NCBI GenBank assembly: GCA_018398805.1
Contig: JAGFBZ010000328.1
Coordinates: 703,501 to 767,500, forward strand
DNA from: Hirundichthys speculiger
Taxonomy: Eukaryota > Chordata > Actinopteri > Beloniformes > Exocoetidae
DNA: 64,000 bases
Direction: 5' to 3'
The notes below the pieces were generated by a model. The model was not told where the DNA came from. It ran no database searches and saw nothing but the letters and a program-made list of their open reading frames with translations. The position numbers and the translations under genes are program-made. Below, one piece after another: positions 1-11,805 of this stretch (within the stretch, counting starts at the first letter, position 1; each line of letters opens with the position of its first letter).

Positions 1-431
1 CCTGAAACATTTAGCAGGAACGCAGTCGTGATGAAAAAGACAGAACATGTTACAGTCCATGTCATGAACAGCTAAAATCGGATGCACTGAATTATTTGGT
101 CATTTAACCCCTCCCCTGCATATCGATTTGCAGATGTTATTCTTCAAAACGCCGTGGGCAGACTCGACAGTCTGTGACGTGCCGTTGTTGCTTCTGTCTC
201 ATGTTTTAAAGGTCGTGGTTGAGCCGGTAAATTTACCTTCCCAGCAGTCGTCCACACAGGGGGGTTTAGTTTCATCTGTAAATTCTTTACACTGTAAAAC
301 GCCTGGTGTGGATCCTCTCTCATGTCCGTGCTTCGGTTCTTTTCCAAAATCAGGTTTCTTTCTATTCAGACCTTTTAAGTTTTAGACTGTAAAAAACAAC
401 CCACTTGTTCTTTCCTGCGGAAAATGGCTTA
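1..431 (+). other. unique sequence, nothing recognised
   Basis: Mixed-composition DNA with no splice-flanked coding segment and no repeat that recurs in this window. Short open frames here lack any domain signal. Confidence 0.5.
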
Positions 432-1215
432 ATAGAAAAGCACTTGGAGAGCGCAGACCTCTGCCAAGTGCAACAATTCCCCCATAAAGCCATTCACAGA
501 TTGCGATAAAATCCCCGTTCTGGATCAGATCCGGATCAGCCTTTTGAAATTTGATAGAGGTTCCCATTATCAATACCTGAGTCAAATTTCATGAGTTTTG
601 GGCAATAATTAATGGAGATATTGAGAAACAACATTTTCGGCCCCATTGACCACGGTGTTATTGAAAATTTCAAAAGTGATCCAGAATTAGGGGTGTGAAA
701 AAAAAAAAATATATTTTGCAATATATCGCGATTTTCGGCCACCCAATATAATATCGATTTTTCAGCTCCTAATATTGATTTATTTTAAAAACACTAATAA
801 TAAATAAATAGGTTGTTTTGAAGCAAATAGTTTTGACTCAATTTGTCCTCTGAATGATCAACATCATCTGATGAACATATACAGCAACTTGATTTTTCCT
901 CTCTACTTTTAAATTTGATATTAACTGGGTAAAATATTGCAATATATCATTATTTCGCAATATCATGATAATATCATATCGTGACAAGTATCATGATACA
1001 TATCGTATTGCGAGGTCCTTTCCAATACTCACCCCTATCCAGAATCCAGATTTTTTTCCGGATCACACCCAAAATGAAATCTTCCTTTTCACATTTCTGA
1101 CAACTCCTAAAAATTTCATCAAAATCAATCCAGAATTTTTTTAATTTATCTTGAACACAGACAGACAGATAAACGCCTGCAAAAAAACATACCCTCCTTA
1201 GCGGAGGATAAAAAT
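432..1215 (-). repeat. unclassified dispersed repeat, interrupted by hAT-A copy 1
   Basis: An older repeat that recurs inverted at 35434-35836. Shared blocks include the AGCGCAGACCTCTGCC-like end, the GATCCGGATC motif and the cluster of sentences around GGGCAATAATTA. It is split at 688 by an 8-bp-duplicating hAT insertion. The other end holds GTCTGTCTGT and CCTCCTTAGCGGAGG, a 15-nt near-palindrome. I cannot assign it to a named class. Confidence 0.65.
688..1037 (+). mobile_element. hAT-A copy 1, non-autonomous hAT (350 bp)
   Basis: Runs from TAGGGGTG to CACCCCTA and is flanked on both sides by TCCAGAAT, an exact 8-bp target duplication typical of the hAT superfamily. Between the ends lie the A-rich GTGTGAAAA end, TATCGCGATT motifs, the core GAATGATCAACATCATC and the GTATCATGATAC end. 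There is no transposase. Confidence 0.9.
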
Positions 1216-2187
1216 GTGAACAAATGGCTGAACTTGTGAACTTGACACACTGAAGGGAGAAAAAAAACAAAACAAACAAAAAAAAAATAGTTAGTCTTGT
1301 GCATTTGAAATATTACTTTTTAAGCTGCTTCCTGCAAAGTTCCTGAGCCAAAGCTTTTTAGCTGATAAGTATAAAATATTGATAAGACAAACTTTAAGCA
1401 GGAGAATGGGCTTCATGAAATAAGCATCAAATCTTATATTGTATCGGGGGGGGTTCGTCTGGGATGGATATGTTTTTAAGTACAGAAAGCAAACAACTGA
1501 GCAAACCAGATGATTTGATTTTTGGCCCGGCGGCACTTTACTCAGAGAAATTCGGCTGATCACAAACAGCAGCTCCCAGCTCGGGTCCATTATGCTTCAT
1601 TTGGCTGTACAGATGTCAGAACTGAGAATTATTGGAGCTGCCACACGAACATTTACATTCACACAGCGAGCTGCGAAAGCAACGTTCCACCGTGGAGCCC
1701 CGGCTGTGCGAAAGAGCTGCAACACAAGCGAGCCGAGCAGGACAACAATTTCTTAGTAAAAAAAAAGAAAAAAGTTCTTAGTTCAAAGCGAGCCTTTGAA
1801 AGGAAGTTGGACCATCATGAGCTGAGCAGCAGTGGGCAGAGAGCCAGAGATATTCCCTTGAGCTTCGGCAGACCTCCTTTCTCTCGCAGTACCAATTGCT
1901 CTCTTTCTAAAAAGCATCTTAAAACTTTCAATTCGACTTGTCTGAACACCACCAGAACCCCCTGCAAAGCCTCTCCCCTGTGCAGACTTTCGAGTCTTGC
2001 AGATGTAGCACTTTTGGAAGCATCAAAGCACATTCATCATGTAAATTGTCTTGGCAGTAAGGCTTCTTTCCATTTGTCACCATTAAAATAATGTTTTTTG
2101 AGTTTTTTTTGCCAACCGACAAAGTGGACCAATGAAGTAAATGAAGAACAGATTTATTCTTCAACAATCCGAAACTCTAGTTACACG
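1216..2187 (+). other. unique sequence with poly-A/poly-G tracts
   Basis: An open frame of 189 codons runs across 1522-2091 but has no recognisable domain, atypical composition with lysine runs from poly-A, and no splice or start context. I see no supported gene. Confidence 0.45.
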
Positions 2188-2336
2188 TAGGGGTGAGTAT
2201 TGGCAAGGACCTTGCAAAACGATATGTATCACGAAACTTGGGTCACAATACAATATCGTATAATCGATAATAATGTAATAAAATAATACCGATATCGTGA
2301 TATCGCGATATCAGGATATATTGCAATATTCTACCC

Positions 2337-2337
<1 letters not shown>

Positions 2338-2377
<40 letters not shown>

Positions 2378-2411
2378 TATATATATATATATATTATATA
2401 TATATATATAT
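2338..2411. repeat. (TA)n microsatellite inside hAT-A copy 2
   Basis: About 70 bp of alternating TA with a few interruptions. It lies exactly where the hAT-A subterminal sequence breaks off and the hAT-C fragment begins. Confidence 0.9.
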
Positions 2412-2695
2412 GCCCAGACCTCGGATTTCGTCCTTTTAGTGGGTTGATAAATGTCCTGTGTGCTATCACCTCTTTCCGCCATGCTCATGTTACGATGCCG
2501 ATGTTACAAGCTACATATTCACGTGAGACACAGTCGCGAGTCGCTCGCAGACTTGAATGAGGCTGATATTCCATATCCTGGTAATCGACCGTGATAATGA
2601 GATGAAGTCAAACATAAACGGTAATCGTTATCGCGTATCATTTTACCAGCGCTTTACTGTAATACCGATAACCGTTCCATCCCTAATCGTGATAC
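2412..2695 (-). mobile_element. hAT-C fragment with BED-finger transposase start
   Basis: Ends AACCGTTCCATCCCTA at the right, the same end as the copy at 58183. Reading leftward from a start near 2482 gives MAERGDSTQDI, then KRTKSEVWAY. The KSEVWAY segment is the usual opening of a BED zinc finger in hAT transposases. The frame then runs into the TA tract, so the protein is cut off before its zinc ligands. The copy at 58.4 kb has the related MAESYDSTQDI. Confidence 0.65.
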
Positions 2696-2831
2696 TTGGG
2701 TCATGATACGATGATATCACTATTTCATCGATATAATACGATATGATATAATCAATATATCGTGATATATTGATATATACAATATATTGTGATGTGATAT
2801 CACGATATATTGCAATATTCTACCCACTTAA

Positions 2832-4254
2832 CCCTTTAAGCGCCAAAGTCGCAATATTGCGACAAGCAACATTGCAACAGTAGTGGAGGTAGTGCTCAGC
2901 GGAGCGAGAGCAGAACAGAGCGAAAGACTGTTTTTTTCATGTACTTACGATGCCGAGAGGTCGGTTTACCATCGACGAAGTACTTCATCAATTACTGGCT
3001 GACTCTGATTCCGAGGAGGAAAACGTAGAGTTGTTCATGACGATGAAACTGACATGAGTAGTGACGCGGTCCGCGCGTCAAAATCCACAACCATCACACA
3101 GTACAACAGGTGCTTCACCTCGTGTGGCTTGCTAAAACCAAGCAGAGGACGTGGTCGGGATGTCAGAGGGTTTCATAACACCGCAAATATCGGTGAATGT
3201 AGCGGGGATGAAAACAGCCGCGGTTGTGGAAGCCGCGGGAGAAGCCGCGGGAGAAAACACACCGCAAATGGCGGTGGCGATGGCGTTCACCACCGCTCCA
3301 CAAATCACGGCGGCAATGATAATAATGATGATGGCTGGGAATTCTTGAGAGGAGAGGAAGAATATCTCAAGTGGATCCCAAATTTTTGATGAGCTGTTGG
3401 TTTATTGTGGAGACGATCTGACAAATTTTGAGCCACTTGATTTCATCTCTCTTTTTCTGAATTATGAATTCTGGAGGCTCATCACCCGTGAAACATCCGT
3501 CAGTGTGGAGTAGGTCTTTGTGCTGTGCCTTGTAATGAAAGATACCACACACTGAAAAACTACAAGCAGTGCCATCTTGATCATTGAAGGTCTTTGAAAA
3601 TAATACAATTCCATATGGCCCCAAAACAGTGCCTAAAGATTATACAAATTGGATCAGTGAATTTATTTCTATCAAAAATTTTGTTTCATACTGAATATAT
3701 TTTACATTGACTGTTGAAAGTATTCCCTTATCTCAAACCGCTCAAATTATAGCCTTTTGAAATCTAAGAAAATTGACATTTTCCAATATGGCCGCCACCT
3801 GTTGATGTCACAATATGCAAATTAGTTGACAATTTACTTACAGCCCAAGTTTTGCTTCAACAATATTCCTCAATTATAGAATGCCCTTATCTCAAACCAC
3901 TTTCAAATTGCAGCCTTTTGAAATCTTGAAAACAAAAATGGATGTTTTCTATGCCTGCCACCTGGTGATGTCACAATAATCAAATTAGTTGACAAATCTA
4001 CTTCCATCCCAAATTTTGGTTCATACTGAAGATATTTCTCACTTACAGTATGCCTTTATCTCAAACCACTTTAAAGTTATAGCCTTTTGAAACCTTGATA
4101 TCAAAATTGAACATTTCCCAATATGGCCGCCACCTTGTGATGTCATAATATGCAAATTATTTGAATAATTTCACTCCTATCACAAGTTATAGCCTTTTGA
4201 AATCTTGATAACAAAATTGTATATTTTCTTGAAAAAACTCTGGCGCCTAAAGGG
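2832..4254 (+). mobile_element. piggyBac-like element, internally deleted (1.4 kb)
   Basis: Bounded by TTAA at 2828-2831 and 4255-4258, with inverted ends CCCTTTAAGCGCCA and TGGCGCCTAAAGGG. TTAA target and CCC/GGG termini are the piggyBac signature. The insertion split the hAT-A sequence ACCCAGTTAATATC precisely at its TTAA. A transposase start is present at 2950. The right half consists of roughly 110-170-bp imperfect subrepeats containing AGCCTTTTGAAATC and CCAATATGGCCGCC. The DDE catalytic region is missing. Confidence 0.85.
2950..3057 (+). pseudogene. piggyBac-type transposase N-terminus, broken
   Basis: The frame opens MPRGRFTIDEVLHQLL followed by an acidic ADSDSEEEN tract, the classic N-terminus of PGBD/piggyBac transposases (a short basic start, a helix, then Asp/Glu-Ser). 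It stops after 35 codons. Overlapping frame 3054-3389 continues with Arg-Gly repeats and then NNDDGWEF, which may be the shifted continuation. No DDE domain or C-terminal cysteine-rich finger follows, so the protein cannot be a working transposase. Confidence 0.6.
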
Positions 4255-4499
4255 TTAATATCAAAATTAAAAGTAGAGATGAAAAATTAAGTTGCTGTAT
4301 ATGTTCATGAGTCAAAACTATTTGCTTCAAAACAACCTATTTATTTTATTATTAGTGTATCTGCACATTTAAGTATTTTCCTAAAAAAAAAAAAAAAAAA
4401 AAAAATCGACATTAGGAGCTAAAAAATCCTAATGTCCTAATTATATTGTGTGGTTGAAAATCACGATATATTGCCAAATCGATTTTTTTCACACCCCTA

Positions 4500-5526
4500 G
4501 TTACACGTGTTGCGTGGACTTTCAACAGTTTTATAGATGAACAGTTTATGCCTTGAACCAGCTGGATCACATATTTGTACTTCAGCTAACCTGAATCTGA
4601 GACCGAAGGCGTCTGAGAAACGAACGGAGCCACCGTCTCCATTATTCATGACCTTGATATCGATGTAACCTACACGTCAGGCGTGATTTGATAAATTAGC
4701 GCCAGGGCCCAGCTGCGTGGTTGCTTCCATTTATATGACTTTGTTCTCACCTGCACGTCTCCCCTCCCACGTTTCCTGGGGGGGTTTTGGGTAATATTAG
4801 CGTCTCCCTCTGCTTCGGTCCTGTGAAGCATCTCTGCCAGCGGTTTCCCAGACTAACACACTCTCTTTTCTCAGCTTTGGTGCACATAATTTCTCACATC
4901 AGCCGGGACCTGCGGTTCAGCTGAGGCCGTCGGATCAAGCGTGAAACTGAAATTACATGCTGAAAAGGCAGACGTAACTGTTCTCAATGGTCCATTTTCT
5001 TTTCTTTTCTTTAAAGGCAGCCACGGCTCTTACTGTGCACTGATACGATACTTGTACGGATGCATTTTTCGATTGAGTACACCGTGTTGACTGTTCGCCA
5101 GTGCTTCATTGGCACCTGTTCCAGACTGGTTGGTATTAAGCTCCGGGGCAAACGTTGCCACTACCTGGGAACGAGCATCATAAGGATTTTATCGACACCG
5201 ACATCAATATCCGCATCCACGCTCCTATTAACGCTGTTCCCTAAAGACATGGCATATAAATGTGTTCCAGTCGTTCAGCGTTTTAATCAGTTTCTAAGTC
5301 ATTTTCTGTTATTTTCTCTCCAGGGTGTATTCATACTGCCAGTTTGGTACTTGTGGTCCAAGCTGAAGCAGAAAATTACACGTTTAGATGCCGGTTCGCT
5401 CGGCATCCGCTGCCCTTTCAATATCGAGCGGACCGAAAGACGACGAAGGACATGTGGACGAGGCCACTGACAGATCAGACTGACGGTTTGGTTCATTTGG
5501 ACCGAGAACCGACCTTTTACAATAGG
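4500..5526 (+). other. mostly unique sequence
   Basis: No coding segment recognised. A pyrimidine-rich tract ending in ctctccag at about 5314-5323 looks like a splice acceptor, but the downstream frame has no known domain. Confidence 0.4.
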
Positions 5527-5760
5527 GGGGTAATATAATATCGATTTTTCATCTCCTAATATAGATTTTTTTTGATTTTTCCAATAACACTAATAATAAA
5601 CAATAAATAGGTTGTTTTGAAGCAAATAGTTTGACTCAATTTGTCCTCTGAATGATCAATATCATCTGATGAACATATACAGCAACTTGATTTTTCATCT
5701 CTACTACTAATTTTGATATTAATGGGTAGAATATCACAATATTTCATGATATTGTGATAA
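5527..5760 (+). mobile_element. hAT-A copy 3, end-truncated fragment
   Basis: Contains the family core (AATAAATAGGTTGTTTTG, GAATGATCAATATCATC, ATATACAGCAACTTG) but lacks TAGGGGTG and CACCCCTA ends. It abuts the hAT-B fragment that follows. Confidence 0.8.
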
Positions 5761-6018
5761 TAAGCCAGCGTCTTTCTCTTCCAGCTAGAGCTTAGCCAGT
5801 CAGGAGAATGGCGGCGACTATAAATCCAGTGCCTGCATGCTTAAAAGCAGATATGTGGGAGCATTTCGGGTTTAAAAAGAAAAAGATGAATATTGCAATA
5901 CAATATATATATCACGATATTCGCTACGATATATTCGCAATATATTCAATACTTTATATTCCTTACGAATATAGCATATCGTATCATATCGCGCGATTAG
6001 TGCATCGCTACAGCCCTA
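5761..6018 (+). mobile_element. hAT-B copy 1 with transposase start (deleted copy)
   Basis: Ends ATCGCTACAGCCCTA, the hAT-B terminus. A start at 5808 gives MAATINPVPACLKADMWEHF then GFKKKK, the opening of a BED zinc finger of a hAT transposase (aromatic WxHF motif). The sequence jumps after about 26 codons directly into AT-rich subterminal repeats, so zinc ligands and catalytic domain are lost. This is the best sign that hAT-B non-autonomous elements derive from a BED-hAT. Confidence 0.7.
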
Positions 6019-6172
6019 CCAATTAACCTGACATGCGTGTCTTTGGACTGTTTTTGGACCCACACAATCACGAAACATGCTAACTCCACACAGAAAGGCC
6101 TCTGCCGAGGTTCGAACCAGGAACCTTGTTGCTGTGAGGCGACAGTGCTGATCACCAAGCCACCCTGATGCT
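6019..6172 (-). mobile_element. tRNA-derived SINE
   Basis: Read on the minus strand it has a tRNA-like head with GGTGATCAGCACTGTCGCC (A-box region) and CTGGTTCGAACCTCGG (B box GGTTCGAANC). Then comes the common fish SINE body TGTGTGGAGTTAGCATG, and further on the AAAGACACGCATGTCAGG region. Confidence 0.85.
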
Positions 6173-6361
6173 TCTTACCTTAATAATTAATATTTCTGTC
6201 CAATCATCCTCATTTCAAGCGCTGCAAACTGTGAAGGTACCTCCTTTTCCAAATGTCGATTTGGTGGCGACATCAGAAATGACCTCCGCGTTCGACCGAC
6301 AGACCGTTAAACCTGTTAGCATAAACTGCCACTTCTAGGCCAACTTACAGCCAGTCGAGGT

Positions 6362-6834
6362 TAGGGCTGTAGCGATTCACTTAATCTTACGATACGATAC
6401 ACACTATTCGGTATTCGATATTCATGATACGATATATATCGATATTCATCTTACAATACATTTACATCATTTTCCAAAAGTTTTTAAAAGGGACAAAGTG
6501 ATTTTGGTGACATCTTGTGAGTGTTCCAATGACTTTGTTTGAATTAATTGAACTGAAAGCATCAATTACACATTATATGGCTGACAGGACAGCTTGCAAA
6601 TGCTGGAAAATGAAATAAAATCTTTTATTCACAAAATGAATAAAAGATTTGTTGAGAAAATTAATTTCATTTATTTAAACAGTGCAAATTGTTGCTTGCA
6701 AGCTTTTAAAAGGTGGGACAAGGGGGTTTTGAAAGAAGCTCAGAATATCGATACCCGTGGATGAAAAATCGATAGTCTCTGGGGAAATAAAATATCGATA
6801 TATATCGCAGAATTGATGAAATCGCTCAGCTCTA
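6362..6834 (+). mobile_element. hAT-B copy 2, non-autonomous (473 bp)
   Basis: Starts TAGGGCTGTAGCGAT and ends TCGCTCAGCTCTA. Flanks are GTCGAGGT and GTCGAGGC, an 8-bp duplication with one mismatch. Both ends have TATCGATATATATCGA-like palindromes; the middle is a conserved 300-bp block (ATTACACATTATATGGCTGA). Confidence 0.88.
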
Positions 6835-7750
6835 GTCGAGGCGGTCTGTTAGTACAGTACACAGCACAACAATATATTCTGTTTGAAACATGATCTTTAG
6901 TCACAGAGTATAAACTGCACTCAGTCTAGAAGGTCCATCGTAAATCAAACAAACGCCCCTAAATTAAACATAAATTCACTACTGAAGCTGTCATGGATGT
7001 GAAATCTGACTATGGAGACCAAAACCATTTTTTTTTTTTTTTAACCAGTCTGTTAATATGTAAGAAAACAGTAAGCAAAGCTGGAGCGTTTAATGCAGGG
7101 GTCAGTGGGGACCGGAGCCAGCCATTAAACTTAATTCCACATTGGACTCAGACTGGAAGCTGCGACGCTGGTTCGCATTGATGTTTGGCTTCGTTGTTTG
7201 TGCGCGTTCTCCAGAGTGCTCTGATCAGACCAAACGTACCGAGCGCAAATGCATCCTGGTCGTTTTTGCATCAGGACAGAAGCCCAGTGAGCAGAGCTGC
7301 TGAAGCGTAACACACCGGCCCAGAAACATTTAATCTTCCCCGTCAACTTGGGGTAAACTTGTAAACTCAGGAATCCAGCCGAAGCAGCGGCGCCCCAGAG
7401 GAGCTCCGCTTCTGAAACGCTCCCGGTGGGAGGCGGGGTCGCGGCGAAGACGGAGCGCAACCGCAGCGCAGCCGCTCGCCGTGGGATCCAGGGATGAAAC
7501 ACACTTGTTTCCTTCTAGTTCACTGGATCTTTGCTTTTTTTTTTTCCCTTTCCCTCCGCACTGATCTCAGATCAGCAGCCGATTTATCATACGTGAACGG
7601 CTAACATCATGCGAGCCGCAGCCACCATCTGAAAACCTCAGCTCGCCATCTCCTGACACCGCTCCAGGCAAAGCAGAGAAGCAGGACATGATTGCCTGGA
7701 CCCGAGATGCAGAGGAACGTCACCTTCACGGTCGTAAGCGAGATAAATGG
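6835..7750 (+). other. unique sequence
   Basis: GC-richer block around 7360-7500 without recognisable coding domain. A 123-codon frame on the minus strand there has no family resemblance that I can see. Confidence 0.4.
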
Positions 7751-8430
7751 TAGGGATGCACGATAATTATCGACCCGATAACTATCGGGCCGATAACAGG
7801 AAATTATGACGTCATCTCGATAAGTCCGATATCATGACGAATAGCCATAACACATTTTAGTCAACACGGCAGTGCCTCGCTCCCTCTGAGCCTTGAATAA
7901 CCAGCAGCGAATGTTATGTTCAAGTGACGTCGGCATAATCAGAAAAATGATTTCTCCCTAAGAAAAATCAAGAATACCCCCTCATGCCAGAAAACAACTT
8001 GTTAACTCGGTCATAATTTTAGTAGTTGCTGACTTTAATTGATATACGCAGTATTTTCCTACATGTTACACATACAAAATAGAAAAATAGATAAGGCAGA
8101 AAGAACGACTAGCAAACAAGAAACGGAGGAATTTACGTTACACCTTGAATGCAGCAGTGCGCTGATTAAAAAAAACAAATAACAACATGGAGGCAACTGT
8201 GTGGAACTTTGTTGAAGTTTCAAAAGAAGATAGTTCGCTGGTTATTTGTGACAAATGCTCCAAGCGAAGGAGGGAAAAATAGCACAAGCTTTAATACGTC
8301 AAACCTGACCAGCCACCTGAAACATAACCATCGCTTCCATGGAGTTTTGAAATCGTGCTAATGTGAGCTAACGTGAGCTAACGTGAGCTAACGTGAGCTA
8401 ACATGAGCTAACATGAGCTAACGTGAGACA
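7751..8430 (+). mobile_element. hAT-G remnant with BED zinc finger
   Basis: Starts TAGGGATGCACGATAATTAT, a common hAT end. At 8188 a frame reads MEATVWNFVEVSKEDSSLVI then CDKCSK, a BED finger with its CxxC; a stop follows, and in another frame NLTSHLKHNH supplies the HxxxxH half (8295-8335). So the finger is intact in residues but split by a small frameshift. No right terminus was found, so the element is 3'-truncated. Confidence 0.65.
8352..8427 (+). repeat. 10-bp tandem repeat, about 7 units
   Basis: Unit GTGAGCTAAC, with CATGAGCTAA variants, repeated from about 8358 to 8427, directly after the BED-finger sequence. Confidence 0.9.
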
Positions 8431-9080
8431 GCCAGCAGCAAGTCTCCCCAACTGTTTTTGGTTTTGTTCAAAGTATTGATGTAATGATCTTAGGTTTATG
8501 TGTGTGTCATTCTGTTGAAACGCAGGAACCGGGTTCCAGCGTTTGCTAGCTCACATCTTAAGGCGGCGCAGCAGCAGAGCCGGGAGGAGGCTGCTCTGTA
8601 GACTCAACTGCATCAGGAGCTTCGCTAAACACCCTCCAGCATTCGACACTGGTTTATTTTCATCAGATCTGTCTCTGACACATCGGTCTTTGCTGCATTC
8701 GATCTATATTTGCTGTAGTTGGTCCACACCTCCAAAAGTTCTGGCCACAAGTGGAGAGCAGTAGCATAACAGTGACACCGGCGGGTTCATCATCATTAGC
8801 AGACAAAAGCGATTCATTTGTTTTTCATAAAAAATTAATTATGGCACTTGGAGCTTAATTACGCCGGTTTAATACGGTTTTTGATAACCATTCCTGCAAC
8901 TAACTGGTGATGGAAATGTGAGAAGATGACTCTAGAAAACTGAACCCGCAAGACCAGCCAACTGTTAAAATAACTATAATAACTTAAATAACTGAATGTC
9001 TGCACAATACTCTTAAAAAATAAAATGTCTGCCAAATATTCTTTGTATGCAAAATAATATATTTATTACAATACTCCTCT
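8431..9080 (+). other. unclassified sequence
   Basis: No gene recognised. Contains the short frame 8543-8764, without domain signal. Confidence 0.35.
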
Positions 9081-9305
9081 ATTCAGCACTTTGCACTTTA
9101 CCAACTGACCTCAAAAAAAAAAAAAAAAAAAAAAAAAACTGACTACACCTCTGGAACACTGAATATTATGTTGTGTTTACTATGTTTATGTTGTTTGCTA
9201 TTTTTTATTTTGTATATTTGGAGTTTGGAGAAACGCAATTTCAATCCTCTGTATAATTACTGTTACATGGTCTGATTGACAATAAAGCTCACTTTTTGAC
9301 TTTGA
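9081..9305 (+). mobile_element. probable LINE 3' end
   Basis: Ends ATTGACAATAAAGCTCACTTT followed by a short simple tail, a pattern shared by fish L2-like LINE 3' ends. A 24-bp poly-A lies inside. Class assignment is weak. Confidence 0.4.
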
Positions 9306-9597
9306 AAAAGATGAACCTGGAAGGTGTGAGATGTGACTCCAAGTGTGGGTTAACGCCACAAAATGAAATCTAAATGCATCAAAATGCATAAACGGGTACA
9401 AATCATAAGAACTCTGCAGGGGGTTTTGCAGCACCGCGGGAACGACGTGGCCCCGAGCGGAGCGACTTCCACTCACATCTCCGGATACAATCTTATATTG
9501 AACATGAATGCAAACTGGGAGATTATTCAAATGCTGAATCTGAGTTTTTAAAAATGTCTTCAACAACTCCTACTGAACCCATTCCCGTGTTATATAA

Positions 9598-10255
9598 GGC
9601 AAGGGGGGTTTATTTGTATAGCACATTTCATGTACAAAACAATTCAAAGTGCTTTACATAAAACATTAAAAGCATCACAGAAAAAGAAAACATCAAAAAG
9701 TAAAAGAATAAAAGCATAAAAACAAAGAAAACAGTTAAAAGAGTTTCAAAAAGGCTGTGCAGATTTGAGCTCCTGAATAAAATCCTATTTAAGGCAGCTG
9801 AGAACAGGTGAGTCTGAGTGTTTCAGCTGATCTGAGGCTTTCTGGGAGTTTGTTCCAGACATGTGGAGCATAGAAACTGAACCCAGCTTCTCCATGTCTG
9901 GTTCTGACTCTGGGGACTGATAATAAACCGGATCCAGGTGACCTGAGGGGTCTGCTGGGTTCATACTGGATCAGGAGGTCACTGATGTGTTCTGGTCCTA
10001 AACCATTCAGAGCTTTATAGACCAGCAACAGAACTTTAAAGTCTATCCTTTGATGGACAGGCAGCCAGTGTCAGGACCTCAGAACTGGACTGATGTGGTC
10101 CAGTCTTCTGGTCTCAGTGAGAGTTCTGAATGAGCTGCAGCTCTCTAACCGATTTTTTTTAGATAAACCAGTAAAAACGCTGTTACAATAATCAAGCCGA
10201 CTGAACATGAATGCGTGGACTAGTTTTTCCAGATTTTGCTGAGACACAGATTTTT
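9598..10255 (-). mobile_element. LINE 3' fragment, reverse transcriptase C-terminal region
   Basis: On the minus strand 9789-10028 encodes KALNGLGPEHISDLLIQYEP, then RHGEAGFSFYAPHVWNKLPE, the conserved tail of many fish LINE ORF2 proteins. Its 3' UTR has ATTTGTATAGCACATTTC and AAAGTGCTTTACAT. The copy is 5'-truncated. Confidence 0.8.
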
Positions 10256-10718
10256 TATTCTCCTCTTAGACTGCAAGGGAAGCTGATCTTCCCCTCTCTC
10301 TGCCCTATAATGTCAAAAAATCAATGATCTAATACGTGCAGTTGTGTTAACATTTCATTAACTATAAATGTGTTAGAACACATTTAACATGAAGACGAGT
10401 TGATTCAGAATCAGCTGCTTCTTCACCAGTAAAGTAGTTAACTTGTCCGTACATTCCCATAATGCTTTCTGGTCGATGCATTTCCCCGTGGAAGCTGAGA
10501 GTCTCTGGGACTGCATGGAGCATTTTATATTTATGGGTTAACCTCGACTGGCCTTGACGCTGATCAGTCCGCATGGTGATTGGAGGAAAAGCTGAATGCA
10601 GTTTTCACTGACAGGTTTCAGAGATATTTATATACTGCCAAGTCTCATGCATGATTTCAGTCCATTGCAGATTTTGCATGCAAGCAGCAAGCATTTGTTG
10701 GCATTTCTACAGCGAAAT
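10256..10718 (+). other. unique sequence
   Basis: Nothing recognised. Confidence 0.4.
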
Positions 10719-10939
10719 ACAGTGATCCCTTATTTTTCGCGGTTAATGGGGACCCCCCCCATTGTTGCTTACAGGAGGCTGAGAGTCATCATTTGATGTT
10801 TTGCTGGCACCTCTCGTCTGCTGTGGGGTGGATTTTCGCGGAATTTCCACAATTTTTTCTTGATATTATACATTTGTGAAAAATCTGCGAATAATTAAAA
10901 CCGCCGAACTTAAAGTGCGAATTGCCAAGGGATCACTGT
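10719..10939. mobile_element. MITE with CAGTGATCCCTT inverted ends (221 bp)
   Basis: Left end ACAGTGATCCCTTATTTTTC and right end AAGGGATCACTGT are inverted repeats; TTCGCGGTTAATGGGGAC follows on the left. A common fish DNA-transposon family. No target duplication could be seen. Confidence 0.75.
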
Positions 10940-11460
10940 CAATCATTTCTTACACTGTAAAAAAATCAGACTCCCTGTAGGAAATGGAAGGGCAATATTT
11001 ACATATAAATAAATTGACGTTTTTATGACGTACTCCGACTATGAGCTTCCCCTGTTTGAAAGACCAGAAATCTCCACTGGTGCTCATGAACGTGATGTTC
11101 ACACCCCCACTGACGTATTATTTTTCCTTCTTTCTCCTGGAGGCAGTGACTAGGTATGTGAACAGGTAGGCTCCCCCTCCTTAATATGCGCTAACGTTAT
11201 AAACGTGAGCGTGAACGTCTCAAACCACTTGAGACAACGACCTGTGCCACCTCAGAATAAATTAGCTACCGACAAATCATTGAAATGGCAACATTGAAGG
11301 TACAGAAGTGAAATAATGAGCAGCCAGACAGACTAAACTCCACGTGCCTGTCCAGGTATTACTGGACTCTTTTTCTTTAAGTAAAAAAATAAATTAAAAT
11401 AACTGGAAAGTACCAAATAAACTGCTGAAGGTTACAGAATCATTGAAACGACATCGGGAC
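10940..11460 (+). other. unique sequence
   Basis: Nothing recognised. Confidence 0.4.
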
Positions 11461-11805
11461 TAGGGGTGAGTATTGACAAGGACCTCGCAATACGATATGT
11501 ATCGTGATATGATCACGATACGATATCACAATATCATGATATATTGTGATATTCTACCCAGTTAATATCAAAATTAAAAGTAGAGATGAAAAACCGAGTT
11601 GCTGTATATTTTCATCAAATGATATTGATCATTCAGAGGACAAACTATTTGCTTCAAAACATCCTATTTTTTGTTTATTATTAGTGTTTTTGCACATTTA
11701 AGTGAATGAATGAATCAATATTAGGAGCTGAAAAAAATCGATATATCGGGCGGCCTAAAATCGTGATAAATTGCCAAATTGATTTTTTTTTTCTCCACAC
11801 CCCTA
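11461..11805 (-). mobile_element. hAT-A copy 4 (345 bp)
   Basis: TAGGGGTGAGTATTGACAAG to CACACCCCTA. Flanks ATCGGGAC and ATCGGGAT, an 8-bp duplication with one mismatch. Full-length for the family. Confidence 0.9.

Larger units (their letters stand above)
2188..4499 (-). mobile_element. hAT-A copy 2, enlarged by nested insertions (2.3 kb)
   Basis: Starts TAGGGGTGAGTATTGGC and ends CACACCCCTA. Both flanks carry GTTACACG, an exact 8-bp target duplication, so the whole 2.3 kb moved in or grew at one site. Inside are a (TA)n tract, part of a hAT-C element and a complete TTAA-flanked piggyBac-like element. The terminal segment containing ACTTGGGTCA and ATATTGCAATATTCTACCC occurs twice (2188-2337 and 2690-2827), so part of the element was duplicated or two copies recombined. 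Confidence 0.85.

Noticed and set aside
1522..2091. 189-codon open frame
   Set aside because: No recognisable domain, lysine run from poly-A, no splice junctions; likely chance.
5060..5470. 136-codon frame containing a splice-acceptor-like tract
   Set aside because: The acceptor-like string is isolated; peptide resembles no known family and no matching donor is evident.
7131..7502. 123-codon minus-strand frame in a GC-rich patch
   Set aside because: GC-rich DNA lacks stops by chance; no domain or neighbouring exon supports it.
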